Origin: a virus
IMG/VR virus record: IMGVR_UViG_3300024520_000057
Span: 1 to 64,000 of that record
Length of the DNA stretch: 64,000 bases
Direction: 5' to 3' (one strand)
Shown here piece after piece: positions 41,877-49,808 of this stretch. A model generated the notes under the pieces. That model searched no databases, was not told the origin of the DNA, and was given only the letters and a program-made list of their open reading frames with translations. The position numbers and the translations under genes were made by a program. Each line of letters starts with the position of its first letter. Positions within the stretch are counted from its first letter, which is position 1.

Positions 41877-42422
41877 TTGAACCAGTTAAGATTCAAAAGT
41901 GTTCTAAAGAATGTTTTTATTTGGCAGGACAGTGAATTTCTGAGAGTAACCAGAAGCCATCCTGATGTGGTGAGTTCACTTTTCCATTCTAAAAAAATCA
42001 CAAAAATTGAACAGGAAGAATGGTATGAAGGTGTGTATCAGCAAGATCCCAATTTTAGAATTTACATAGCATTCAATACAAAGTTTTCAAAACCAGTTGG
42101 GTATGTTCAGTTTCACATAGATAGCTTGATTCATAGAAGATGTGAAGTTGGGTATGTTGTATCACCTAATTTTTATGGAAATGGATATGGTGATAGAATG
42201 GTGAAGTGGTCAATCAATTGGGCAATAGGACAAGGAGATGATATCCATAGGCTTTTTTTAACTGTTTTCCCAGAAAATAAAAAAGCAATCCATATATATG
42301 AGAAAAATGGATTTGTCAAGGAATCACTGATGAAAGATTATGTGTTCAAAGATGGGAAATATAGAGATGTGGTGTTAATGGTTATGTTGTTAGAAAACCA
42401 GTCTTGTCAGGATGTGTTCTGA
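41877..42422 (+). CDS. GNAT N-acetyltransferase
   Basis: AAGGAGG at 41862-41868 points to TTG 41877 as start, right after the aminotransferase stop. The GNAT core is YVQFHIDSLIHRRCEVGYVV, FYGNGYGDRMVKW (acetyl-CoA loop) and NKKAIHIYEKNGFVKESL. It resembles sugar 4-amino acetyltransferases of the RimJ/RimL type. Its tight coupling to the DegT gene suggests it acetylates the amino sugar. Confidence 0.85.
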   Translation: MNQLRFKSVLKNVFIWQDSEFLRVTRSHPDVVSSLFHSKKITKIEQEEWYEGVYQQDPNFRIYIAFNTKFSKPVGYVQFHIDSLIHRRCEVGYVVSPNFYGNGYGDRMVKWSINWAIGQGDDIHRLFLTVFPENKKAIHIYEKNGFVKESLMKDYVFKDGKYRDVVLMVMLLENQSCQDVF

Positions 42423-42478
42423 TTAAAATGATTTGTTTTTTTGTTATTGGGCATTAAGTTATATGAAAAGAGGATGTT

Positions 42479-43000
42479 ATGAATTGGATTAATCATGATT
42501 GTGCAGATATACAAGCAAAGATGACTCTTTACAGGGATGGTGCCCAGCATGGTAGAGCAAGAGAATGGTATGTTGAAAAAAGATGTCAATTTTATAATAA
42601 GATAAATGAGTCATTCAGGGATCAGATTGATTTGATTTTGCCATTTGGTAAAAATGCTGGGGTGAATGATGGTAGTCCAGTTAATTATGGCACCATAAAT
42701 CAGGCTCAATTTGATGTAGGTTATACAATTATTCAGTGGCTTGATGATGTGTGTAAAATTCTTGTCAATAATCAATTACCTGCAAATGAACAATACAACA
42801 ATAATGATATTAATAAAAGACAAAGTGATGAGACAGGAAGTCCAAGATTGATAGTTCACAGAAAAGCTCAAGCTGTAGCATTTTATCAAGCACAAGGAGC
42901 AGGTATGAAACAATTTATTGATGATTTAGTTGATTGGTTGGATTGGAAAATACAAAGTCATTATTCAGGATTTGATTTGAGAACATGGTTTACAAGTTAA
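42479..43000 (+). CDS. Hypothetical protein, 173 aa
   Basis: AGAGGATG lies upstream of ATG 42479. Charged helices and Tyr-rich stretches (YRDGAQHGRAREWYVEKRC, then GYTIIQWLDDVCKIL). No known domain. It opens the connector region and overlaps the repeat protein by 16 nt; a virion or assembly role is likely. Confidence 0.6.
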   Translation: MNWINHDCADIQAKMTLYRDGAQHGRAREWYVEKRCQFYNKINESFRDQIDLILPFGKNAGVNDGSPVNYGTINQAQFDVGYTIIQWLDDVCKILVNNQLPANEQYNNNDINKRQSDETGSPRLIVHRKAQAVAFYQAQGAGMKQFIDDLVDWLDWKIQSHYSGFDLRTWFTS

Positions 43001-45759
43001 TAGGATTTATTTTTATGGCACTTGTGTGGTTGGCTCCAGGTGATATAATATCTCACACCCAATCATCTCATAGAAATTGGGAAGATTGGGATGTAAGCAC
43101 ACCTGTTCCATCAGGAGCAATAGGAATATTGGTTCATGTTGATACCAGTGTAGGAACTGCTGGGAAATGGGGGATAAAAAAGAATGGTTCAACAGATGAT
43201 TTTCAAGGTTCTTCAGCTGATCCATTTCATTTTGTTCATGCTATTGGAATTGATGGAAATAGAATAGTTGAGACTATTGGTGATACCAATGATGTTAAGT
43301 TTACAGTAATTGCTTATTTTGATGCTGGTGCTTTCTTCTTTACTAATAGTCCAGCTACATTTACAAATACTGGAACAAGTGGTTATGAAACACATGATGT
43401 AACTGCTTATTCAGATGGTAGTGATGTAGCATTTTATTGTTTTTTTGATTGTGATTCAAGTTCAACAAGAAGAACAGAAGTGAGGAAAAATGGTTCATCA
43501 GATACATTTACAGGGGATGTGTCTAATCATGCAGTGTTAAGTTGTGGAGTAGATGCCAATGAAATATTTGAAATGAAAGTTCAGCAGATAACCAATGATG
43601 CCAGATATATTGGTTATTTGACAGATGATGGCAATATTACAGTTCCTACAGATGCTACATCATTTACAAATTCATCTGATGATACTTGGCAGAATTATAC
43701 ATTGCCAGCAGGAGCAACTAATGGTGCTTTTATTCATGTAGATGCTGCTGCTGATGGAGATAATATTGCATTTGGAATGAGACAGGATGGTGATACCACT
43801 ACTGCATGGATGCAGAATTTAATAGATATAACAGTTGGATTTAGTGAATATGCTATTTATGGAGATGCCAGCAGAGTAATTGAAACAAGAACTGCAGAAA
43901 GTGCAAATATAACATATTACATTAGAGCCTATTTTACAACAGCAGCAGGATTTACAACATATCAAGTAGCAGTAACAGATGGTGTGAAATTTTCTGATTC
44001 TGGTGTTGAGAATGCTATATTACAAGCATTGGTGACAGAACAAATTAATATGGGTGATACATCAGGTAATATTGCTCAATTTCTTGTAGAATTATCAGAT
44101 GGAGCAAAGTTTGGTGATTCTGCACTTGGTGTAAAAATATTACAGGCTATTGGTGTTGATGGAATGAAATTGGGTGATTCAGTTGCTGGTGCAAAATTAT
44201 TTGCTTCCTTAATAACAGATGGAATGAAATTGGGTGATGCCTTGTCAGTTCTTAAAACAGTGGCAGCAATAATCACAGATGGTATGAAGGTGGGAGATAC
44301 ACCTGTAGAAAATGCTATATTACAATCATCTGTAACAGATGGATTTAAGGTAGGTGATACAAATATAGCAACTAAGATAATTCAGTCATTGTTATCTGAT
44401 GGGTTTGAATTTGGTGATTCATCTCTTGCTGGTAAATTATTTGCAGTGTCTATTTCAGATGGATTTAAACTTAGTGATTCCAATGTAGCTACAAAAATTG
44501 TTGAAGCATTAATAGCTGATGGAATAGAAATAAGTGATATTAGTTTAACCACTAAAGCAATTCAAGCACTAATAACTGATGGAGCAAAGTTTGGTGATTC
44601 TTATGTAACAAATGCAATTGTTCAGGTATTATTATCTGATGGAGTGAAATTAGGTGATACTGTAATTGTAGGTAAGTTAATTCAAACCATAATTAGTGAT
44701 GGATTTAAGGTAGGTGATGCAAGTGTAGCTATAAAAATTGCTGAAGCATTGGTGAGTGATGGAATAGATATAGGTGATATTAATTCAACAACTAAAATAA
44801 TTCAGTCACTGCTGGCAGATGGATTTAAGGTAGGTGACACAGATGTAGCTACAAAAATTGTTCAAGCCTTGCTATCAGATGGAATTGATGTAGGTGATTC
44901 TGTAATTGTTGGTAAATTAATCCAATCTGTTATAGCAGATGGATTCAAGTTGGGTGATTCAGCATCATTCAATATGTTATTTGGTGCATTGTTAAGTGAT
45001 GGAATAAAGATGGGAGATGTTTCACTTGCTACAAAAATACTCCAGACTATAATGTCTGATGGAGTGAAGCTGGGTGATATTAATACAATAAATACCATAT
45101 ATCAGGTATTGGCTTCAGATGGATTTAAGTTTGGTGATTCTGTAATTGGTTCTATTGCAGGTGGAGCAATACAAGCAATAATTTCAGATGGTATCAAATT
45201 TAGTGATAATTCAAGTTTATTAGCAACATACCAAACAGAGATTACAGATGGTATTAAACTTTCTGAAACAGTTGAGTCACTTTTAAGGGCATTTGTTAGT
45301 GTTACAGATGGAGTAAAATTTGGTGATGCTTCTAATTGGAAAAGAATTGTAAGTGCTATGGCTTCAGATGGTATAAAATTAAGTGACAGTGCCTCTGGAA
45401 TTTTATTTCTATTAGCTAACTGTGTAGATGGAATAACACTATCAGATGTTGGTTCTATTTCAGCTACATTTCAAGTAAATGTATTGGATGCATTTCAGTT
45501 AGGAGATGCTGTAGCAAATATAACAAGATTTGCTGTTGCCCTGTCAGATGGGTTCAAGCTTGGTGATAGAACAGTTGAAATTTCCCAATTGGCATCAGGT
45601 GAGGTAAAAATAAGTTTTGTTGTGAAAAGTTCAACCTTAACATTCTTAATAAAACAATCAAATATTGATGTAACAGCTAAAAAATCAGTTGCATCTGTGA
45701 CAGCTAAAAAATCAAATATTGATGTTACAGCTAAAAAATCAAATACTGAATTAAATTAA
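42985..45759 (+). CDS. Large repeat protein (three jelly-roll-like units, about 27 20-residue repeats)
   Basis: Residues about 1-25 may be a hydrophobic leader or the start may be ATG 43015. Residues about 25-325 hold three similar units (for example TWQNYTLPAGATNGAFIHVD, IAFGMRQDGD), like a receptor-binding domain. Residues about 330-872 are tandem repeats of the form SDGFKLGDSxxxxKIxQxL. The tail carries three TAKKSN-type copies. It is probably a virion surface fibre or decoration. Confidence 0.75.
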   Translation: MVYKLIGFIFMALVWLAPGDIISHTQSSHRNWEDWDVSTPVPSGAIGILVHVDTSVGTAGKWGIKKNGSTDDFQGSSADPFHFVHAIGIDGNRIVETIGDTNDVKFTVIAYFDAGAFFFTNSPATFTNTGTSGYETHDVTAYSDGSDVAFYCFFDCDSSSTRRTEVRKNGSSDTFTGDVSNHAVLSCGVDANEIFEMKVQQITNDARYIGYLTDDGNITVPTDATSFTNSSDDTWQNYTLPAGATNGAFIHVDAAADGDNIAFGMRQDGDTTTAWMQNLIDITVGFSEYAIYGDASRVIETRTAESANITYYIRAYFTTAAGFTTYQVAVTDGVKFSDSGVENAILQALVTEQINMGDTSGNIAQFLVELSDGAKFGDSALGVKILQAIGVDGMKLGDSVAGAKLFASLITDGMKLGDALSVLKTVAAIITDGMKVGDTPVENAILQSSVTDGFKVGDTNIATKIIQSLLSDGFEFGDSSLAGKLFAVSISDGFKLSDSNVATKIVEALIADGIEISDISLTTKAIQALITDGAKFGDSYVTNAIVQVLLSDGVKLGDTVIVGKLIQTIISDGFKVGDASVAIKIAEALVSDGIDIGDINSTTKIIQSLLADGFKVGDTDVATKIVQALLSDGIDVGDSVIVGKLIQSVIADGFKLGDSASFNMLFGALLSDGIKMGDVSLATKILQTIMSDGVKLGDINTINTIYQVLASDGFKFGDSVIGSIAGGAIQAIISDGIKFSDNSSLLATYQTEITDGIKLSETVESLLRAFVSVTDGVKFGDASNWKRIVSAMASDGIKLSDSASGILFLLANCVDGITLSDVGSISATFQVNVLDAFQLGDAVANITRFAVALSDGFKLGDRTVEISQLASGEVKISFVVKSSTLTFLIKQSNIDVTAKKSVASVTAKKSNIDVTAKKSNTELN
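43972..45600 (+). repeat. About 27 tandem 60-bp coding repeats
   Basis: The repeats read GATGGxxxAAxxTxGGTGATxx and recur every 60 bp, with two spacing exceptions (63 and 63 bp near 45,170 and 45,290). The conserved core in protein is DGxKxGD. Positions 9-20 of each unit vary. I saw no CpG in this stretch. Units are too diverged for a recent expansion but keep exact phase. Confidence 0.9.
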
Positions 45760-45773
45760 TAAGGAGTAAAGTA

Positions 45774-46328
45774 ATGATTGATGTAAAAACAAATGTTAAC
45801 TTGCCACAGAATGGTAATAGAGCTGGTTTTGTTCTTGGTGGTGTATTTGATGTTGTCTGTAAGGACAAGAATGGCAAAATTAAATGGCAAGATAAAATTG
45901 AGAACTTGGTTGTTGATGAAGGATTGGATGATGTTCTTGATAAATATCTAAAGGGATCAGGTTATACTGCTGCATTTTATGTCCTTATAACCAATACTGC
46001 ACCTTCAGTTGCTGCTGGTGATACAATGGCAACTCATGCTGGTTGGACAGAAAATACAAATTATGATGAAGCAGTCAGACAGACATTAACACTTGGGGCT
46101 GTTTCAGGTCAGTCAGTAGATAATAGTGCCAGCAAGGCTGCATTTACTGTTGATACTAATGATCAAGTGATTGGTGGAGCTGTAATTGTAACTGATAGCA
46201 CTAAGGGGGGAACATCTGGAACTATATTTTGTGGTGGTGCATTTACTGGTGGTGATAAATCAGATGTGGATGATAATGATGTAATTGAGGTTACATACAC
46301 TGTAACTGCAGCAGATGATGGAGTGTAA
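45774..46328 (+). CDS. Virion-associated protein, 184 aa
   Basis: AAGGAG upstream of ATG 45774. The N-terminal half (GFVLGGVFDVVCKDKNGKI, NLVVDEGLDDVLDKYL) resembles a protein found near phage structural genes that seems to join domains; the C-terminal half is Gly/Thr-rich and beta-like. I cannot name a family. Likely a head decoration or tail protein. Confidence 0.6.
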   Translation: MIDVKTNVNLPQNGNRAGFVLGGVFDVVCKDKNGKIKWQDKIENLVVDEGLDDVLDKYLKGSGYTAAFYVLITNTAPSVAAGDTMATHAGWTENTNYDEAVRQTLTLGAVSGQSVDNSASKAAFTVDTNDQVIGGAVIVTDSTKGGTSGTIFCGGAFTGGDKSDVDDNDVIEVTYTVTAADDGV

Positions 46329-46331
46329 ATT

Positions 46332-46667
46332 ATGCCATCAAGTATAGCTTCAACATCTTATCCAATTGCAGGAGGAAGTATTGCCTTGGTAATAACATTC
46401 TATGATGAAGAAAGTGCTGAAGTAATACCTAACACTGCCAAATGGACATTGCTGGATGCTGATTATGCTGTAATTAATGAAAAAGAGGATGAAGCAATGG
46501 CAGCAGCAGCAGCAACTGAAACCATTCTTTTACAAGGAGCTGATTTGGTTGAGGGAAGTTGTTATGTCTTTGTGGAATGGACATATGATTCAACATTGGG
46601 CAATGATATTTTGGGAAATGACAAGATTAGTTTAGTTGTATTGCAAAATCCAAGACAGGAAGCATAA
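46332..46667 (+). CDS. Hypothetical beta-rich protein, 111 aa
   Basis: The sequence has an Ig-like strand pattern (GGSIALVITFYDEESAEVI, then AKWTLLDADYAVI) and an Ala-rich middle. It sits among head-tail genes. Possibly a small decoration or tail protein. Confidence 0.55.
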   Translation: MPSSIASTSYPIAGGSIALVITFYDEESAEVIPNTAKWTLLDADYAVINEKEDEAMAAAAATETILLQGADLVEGSCYVFVEWTYDSTLGNDILGNDKISLVVLQNPRQEA

Positions 46668-46670
46668 ATC

Positions 46671-47300
46671 ATGGCTAAAAAAGTTTATTATGCAGACGAA
46701 ATCAAGTCAGCTGATATTGCTGGAGTTGATATTACAGCAATATCGGAAGCAATGCTTGACATTGTTAATGATATAATCAATTCAAAGATAGGTGAATTCA
46801 TACAGACAGATAGTGTGGTGGAATTGCATGATATTAGAAGGGATAGGCAGAAAGAATTGATTTTGAAAAATATTCCTGTATTGACTGTTACAACTCTCAA
46901 GGATGGCATGAATACAGATACAGATCCAGTAACAGTAAACAGTAGCTATTATGTTGTTGATTTAGCTTCAGGGATTATACAGCTGACAGGTGTTCAGAAA
47001 GGTGCTTCATCTGATGATTCAGTTCCATATTTCACAAAGGGATTTAATACTGTTGAGGTGACTTATAATCATGGATATGCTGCTGTTCCAGATGATGTTA
47101 GAGGATTGGCAAATCTTATTCTTGCAAAGTGGGCAAAAATAAGAGATATTCAGGGCACATCTGGTGGATTAAAGAGTGTGTCTATTGGTGATTATAAAGA
47201 ATCTTATGATAACAGTTTTATGGAAGTGAAAACTGAATTTGATGAAATGATACAGATTCTTGTCAAAAAGTTAAAACATAAATATGCAAATTTGGTATGA
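46671..47300 (+). CDS. Head-tail adaptor (gp6-like connector)
   Basis: This 209-aa protein is helical at the N-terminus (ISEAMLDIVNDIINSKIGEF), has strands in the middle (SSYYVVDLASGIIQLTG) and a C-terminal helix with GHGYAAVPDDVRGLANLIL-type sequence. This order fits phage gp6-type adaptor proteins. Position before head closure and completion genes agrees. Confidence 0.75.
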   Translation: MAKKVYYADEIKSADIAGVDITAISEAMLDIVNDIINSKIGEFIQTDSVVELHDIRRDRQKELILKNIPVLTVTTLKDGMNTDTDPVTVNSSYYVVDLASGIIQLTGVQKGASSDDSVPYFTKGFNTVEVTYNHGYAAVPDDVRGLANLILAKWAKIRDIQGTSGGLKSVSIGDYKESYDNSFMEVKTEFDEMIQILVKKLKHKYANLV

Positions 47301-47635
47301 GTATTTTAGCAAGGCTGTTGAATAAGACTGTAACTGTAAAAAGATATGCATCTGTCAAGAATGCTTCAGGTGATTTATCAAAGACAAAAAGCACAATCTC
47401 TTCAACTGTTAAAATGAGAATAACGAGGAATACACTTCTTGGATCCAATCAAGAGTATGGTGTTATCTCAAAATCAACACACGAAGGATTTTGTAATAAT
47501 GGAATTGATATTGAGGTTGGAGATTTTGTGGTGGATGGGAGCGATGAATATCATGTTACATATGTTGATAAAAGTCCTGGAGGGACAACAAATCATTACC
47601 AAGTTTATATGATTTATGATGATGGTGGAATATAA
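47297..47635 (+). CDS. Head closure / head-tail joining protein
   Basis: A 112-aa protein that starts LNKTVTVKRYASVKNASGD and has SSTVKMRITRNTLL, typical of the Phage_H_T_join type (SPP1 gp16-like), and ends in strands NHYQVYMIYDD. It plugs the portal after packaging. Confidence 0.7.
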   Translation: MSILARLLNKTVTVKRYASVKNASGDLSKTKSTISSTVKMRITRNTLLGSNQEYGVISKSTHEGFCNNGIDIEVGDFVVDGSDEYHVTYVDKSPGGTTNHYQVYMIYDDGGI

Positions 47636-48042
47636 TGGCTAATTTAAGAGGATTCAGTGGTGCAGCAGGTGGAAAATTTGCTGTAGTTGGAAGACGGCTT
47701 CCTGTTGCAGGAGGATTTAAAGGATTTTCAGCAGTCACTATGCTAAAAATTCATGAGGCAATGAATAAAGCTGTTATAATTTTGGAAGCTGAGGCAAAAA
47801 GAAAAATTACAAGTGGATATGAAAAGCCAGCTGTTGATACAGGAAGATTGAGAGCATCGATAGTTGGTCAAGCCACTTCTGCAGAACAAGGAAAGGCTGG
47901 AACATCAGTTTATTATGGAATTTATGTTCATGAGGGAACGAAAAGGATGCCACCCAGACCATTTTTGACAGATGCTCTGAATGATAAAAAGGAAGAAATA
48001 ATAGCAATGTTCAAAGCAGCAGTAAAGAAGGATTTTGGATAA
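47635..48042 (+). CDS. HK97 gp10-like tail completion protein
   Basis: The core AMNKAVIILEAEAKRKITSGY, DTGRLRASIVGQ and SVYYGIYVHEGTKRMPPRPF is the HK97-gp10 signature, with the Ala-rich C-terminal helix IIAMFKAAVKKDFG. It sits in the usual place before the tail terminator and tube genes. Confidence 0.85.
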   Translation: MANLRGFSGAAGGKFAVVGRRLPVAGGFKGFSAVTMLKIHEAMNKAVIILEAEAKRKITSGYEKPAVDTGRLRASIVGQATSAEQGKAGTSVYYGIYVHEGTKRMPPRPFLTDALNDKKEEIIAMFKAAVKKDFG

Positions 48043-48509
48043 TGGCAAATGAAGTTTATTCAAAAGAAAATGTTTTATTAGAGTCATGTGTTACTATTTT
48101 AGAGGCAGATAATTCTGATACAGGGAATGATGTCAGAGAAATTGAATATTATGTTGCTGATAGAATTTATAGAAAACACGATAATTCAGCTGTTTTGCCA
48201 CAGTTGATAGTGAAGGTTCAAGCATCAAATTCTGATGTGTCAATTCCATCAAACAAATATATTCTTGAAGTTATGGGAGTGTATAAGATGGATGTAGATT
48301 ATGCACAGACGAATTTGAATAACTTGATGGCAAGAGTGGATTTTTTAATTAACAAAAAGCCTGTTCAGATGAATCTTGTTGTTCCAAGCAAAAATTTACG
48401 ATGCAGGCATGTTAATAAAATAAGTGCACTGTTATGGGATGATGTGGTTGAGAAAGTTTATTTCAGCTACATTAGATTTTTGGTCATTTGTGATGATGAA
48501 GATGTTTAA
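48042..48509 (+). CDS. Tail terminator/completion-like protein
   Basis: The 155-aa product has a helix-strand mix (VLLESCVTILEADNSDTG, VSIPSNKYILEVMGVY) and lies between the gp10-like and tube genes, where the tail terminator normally sits. The call rests mainly on position. Confidence 0.6.
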   Translation: MANEVYSKENVLLESCVTILEADNSDTGNDVREIEYYVADRIYRKHDNSAVLPQLIVKVQASNSDVSIPSNKYILEVMGVYKMDVDYAQTNLNNLMARVDFLINKKPVQMNLVVPSKNLRCRHVNKISALLWDDVVEKVYFSYIRFLVICDDEDV

Positions 48510-48530
48510 TTTTAATTAAGGAGAAACACC

Positions 48531-48983
48531 ATGAGTGTTCAATTTGGTATTGCCACCATGACTTTTGGTGGTGTGAATATTGGTTACCTTCAGAATGTCA
48601 ATGTAGATTTTTCTTTTGAGGTTGCCAATTTGTTTGCAGGTGGAAATTTATTTCCAGTGGATGTTAGAACTCATACAGGAACATTGACAGGTTCAGCTGA
48701 ATTTGCTGATCTAACATCTCAAGCTTTTGAGAAAATATTGGGTGGAACCAGAACTGGAGATACGATTGATTTGGATAATGTTGATTCACCATCAACCTTT
48801 CAGATTGTTATTACACTGACAACTGATGGTATTGGATTTATTATAACTCTTGTGAAGTGTAGATCCACAAAGCTGAGTCTGGGATTTGTTAGGGATGGTC
48901 ATTTAATTCCTAATTTTGATTTCAGTGCTGAAGCTGATTCAGGTGGAAATGTTGCTACAGTAGATGTTGGTGATATAAGTTAA
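48531..48983 (+). CDS. Major tail tube protein
   Basis: AAGGAG precedes ATG 48531. A 150-aa beta-rich protein with FGGVNIGYLQNVNVDFSFE and ETHTGTLTGSAEFADL-like strands, fitting a tube subunit with one domain. A strong hairpin follows and the chaperone genes come next, as expected. Confidence 0.75.
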   Translation: MSVQFGIATMTFGGVNIGYLQNVNVDFSFEVANLFAGGNLFPVDVRTHTGTLTGSAEFADLTSQAFEKILGGTRTGDTIDLDNVDSPSTFQIVITLTTDGIGFIITLVKCRSTKLSLGFVRDGHLIPNFDFSAEADSGGNVATVDVGDIS

Positions 48984-48997
48984 CAGTTCCCATCTTT

Positions 48998-49074
48998 AAT
49001 TCAGGGATGCAGATGGTTTGCAAATTCACTTCTTGCCTGTGGGATTGTGAATTTTGTCTGCATCCCGAATTTTT
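48998..49074 (+). terminator. Terminator hairpin after the tail tube gene
   Basis: GGGATGCAGA (49004-49013) pairs with TCTGCATCCC (49057-49066), extended outward by AATTC (48998-49002) and GAATT (49067-49071) with one bulged A; an inner stem CAAATTCAC/GTGAATTTTG (49021-49056) also forms. T-rich sequence follows. It marks the end of a highly expressed gene, like the capsid terminator. Confidence 0.8.
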
Positions 49075-49101
49075 AATCCTAACTTAAAAAGGAGAACTAA
49101 A

Positions 49102-49497
49102 TTGGAAGAGAAAGAATTCAACGATATTTTGGGATATGGCAAAAAAATGAAGATATTTGTCAGCAAGAATGGTGATGGAAAAGAAGTTGAAGAAAGCTCT
49201 ATTGAGCTTCATTTCACACCTGTATCTTTAAAAGAATTGCCAACACTTCAAAAAAAGTTGGAAGAATGGTCTGATGCATCTGGAAAGGGTGCATTTAACA
49301 AACAAGCAATTACAGTTGCAGCAGAAATTATCAGAATGAGTCTGAAGAAAATGCATAGTGATTATACAACAGAAATGATATTGGAAACATTCACATATGG
49401 TGGACTTGCAAAGGCAATAACTATTGTTGTTGATCTGAATGATTTTTTATCAGACATGGGAGAGTTGAGCAAGTTGGTGAGCCAGATGAAAACATAG
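49102..49497 (+). CDS. Tail assembly chaperone, short form (gpG-like)
   Basis: AAAAAGGAG (to 49094) points to TTG 49102, downstream of the terminator hairpin; an upstream in-frame start would lie inside the hairpin. The 131-aa protein begins LEEKEFNDILGYGKKMKIF and has a helical end (IVVDLNDFLSDMGELSKLV). It keeps the place of the chaperone before the tape measure. Near its end it has a slippery site. Confidence 0.75.
   Translation: MEEKEFNDILGYGKKMKIFVSKNGDGKEVEESSIELHFTPVSLKELPTLQKKLEEWSDASGKGAFNKQAITVAAEIIRMSLKKMHSDYTTEMILETFTYGGLAKAITIVVDLNDFLSDMGELSKLVSQMKT
49443..49449 (+). promoter_or_regulatory. Predicted -1 frameshift site TTTTTTA
   Basis: In the chaperone frame the codons are GAT TTT TTA, giving T TTT TTA. 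In the -1 frame the stop TGA (49440-49442) lies immediately before the site and the frame is then open through 49449-49808. This is the usual geometry for making a gpG-gpT fusion. A downstream stimulatory structure was not worked out. Confidence 0.75.
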
Positions 49498-49808
49498 GAA
49501 TCAAGGAATTGGTTCACATGTTTGCAAAGGAATATAGTTGGTCAATAGAATATATAATGGATTTAACAAGAAGGCAAATGAATAGTTTATTGAAAGCAAA
49601 TGAGAACTTGAGAAAAATGGCTGATGGAAAGCAAGCAAGCCAGTCGTCAAATCTCCCTGATGGCAAGAAAAGTTCTTTGACAAATAAACTGCAGTTATTA
49701 ACAATGCCTGGATCAAGGATGACTGAAAGAGCAAAAAAAGCTTTCCTGAAATCAAAGGGAATTTCACAATTTTTAGATAAGGAAAAAAAGGAAAAGACTG
49801 ATGCCTGA
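49443..49808 (+). CDS. Tail assembly chaperone extension (gpT-like), by -1 frameshift
   Basis: The -1 frame reads IRHGRVEQVGEPDENIGIKE into a helical basic region (FAKEYSWSIEYIMDLTRRQM) and ends just inside the tape-measure gene. It has no good ribosome site of its own (TTG 49509 is weak), which supports expression as the extension of the 49102 protein. The fused protein would guide tube assembly along the tape measure. Confidence 0.75.
   Translation, partial: FFIRHGRVEQVGEPDENIGIKELVHMFAKEYSWSIEYIMDLTRRQMNSLLKANENLRKMADGKQASQSSNLPDGKKSSLTNKLQLLTMPGSRMTERAKKAFLKSKGISQFLDKEKKEKTDA

Noticed and set aside
43972-45600. Possible CRISPR array, because of regular 60-bp spacing
   Set aside because: The repeats are in frame, encode a 20-residue protein unit and have no unique spacers between identical repeats.
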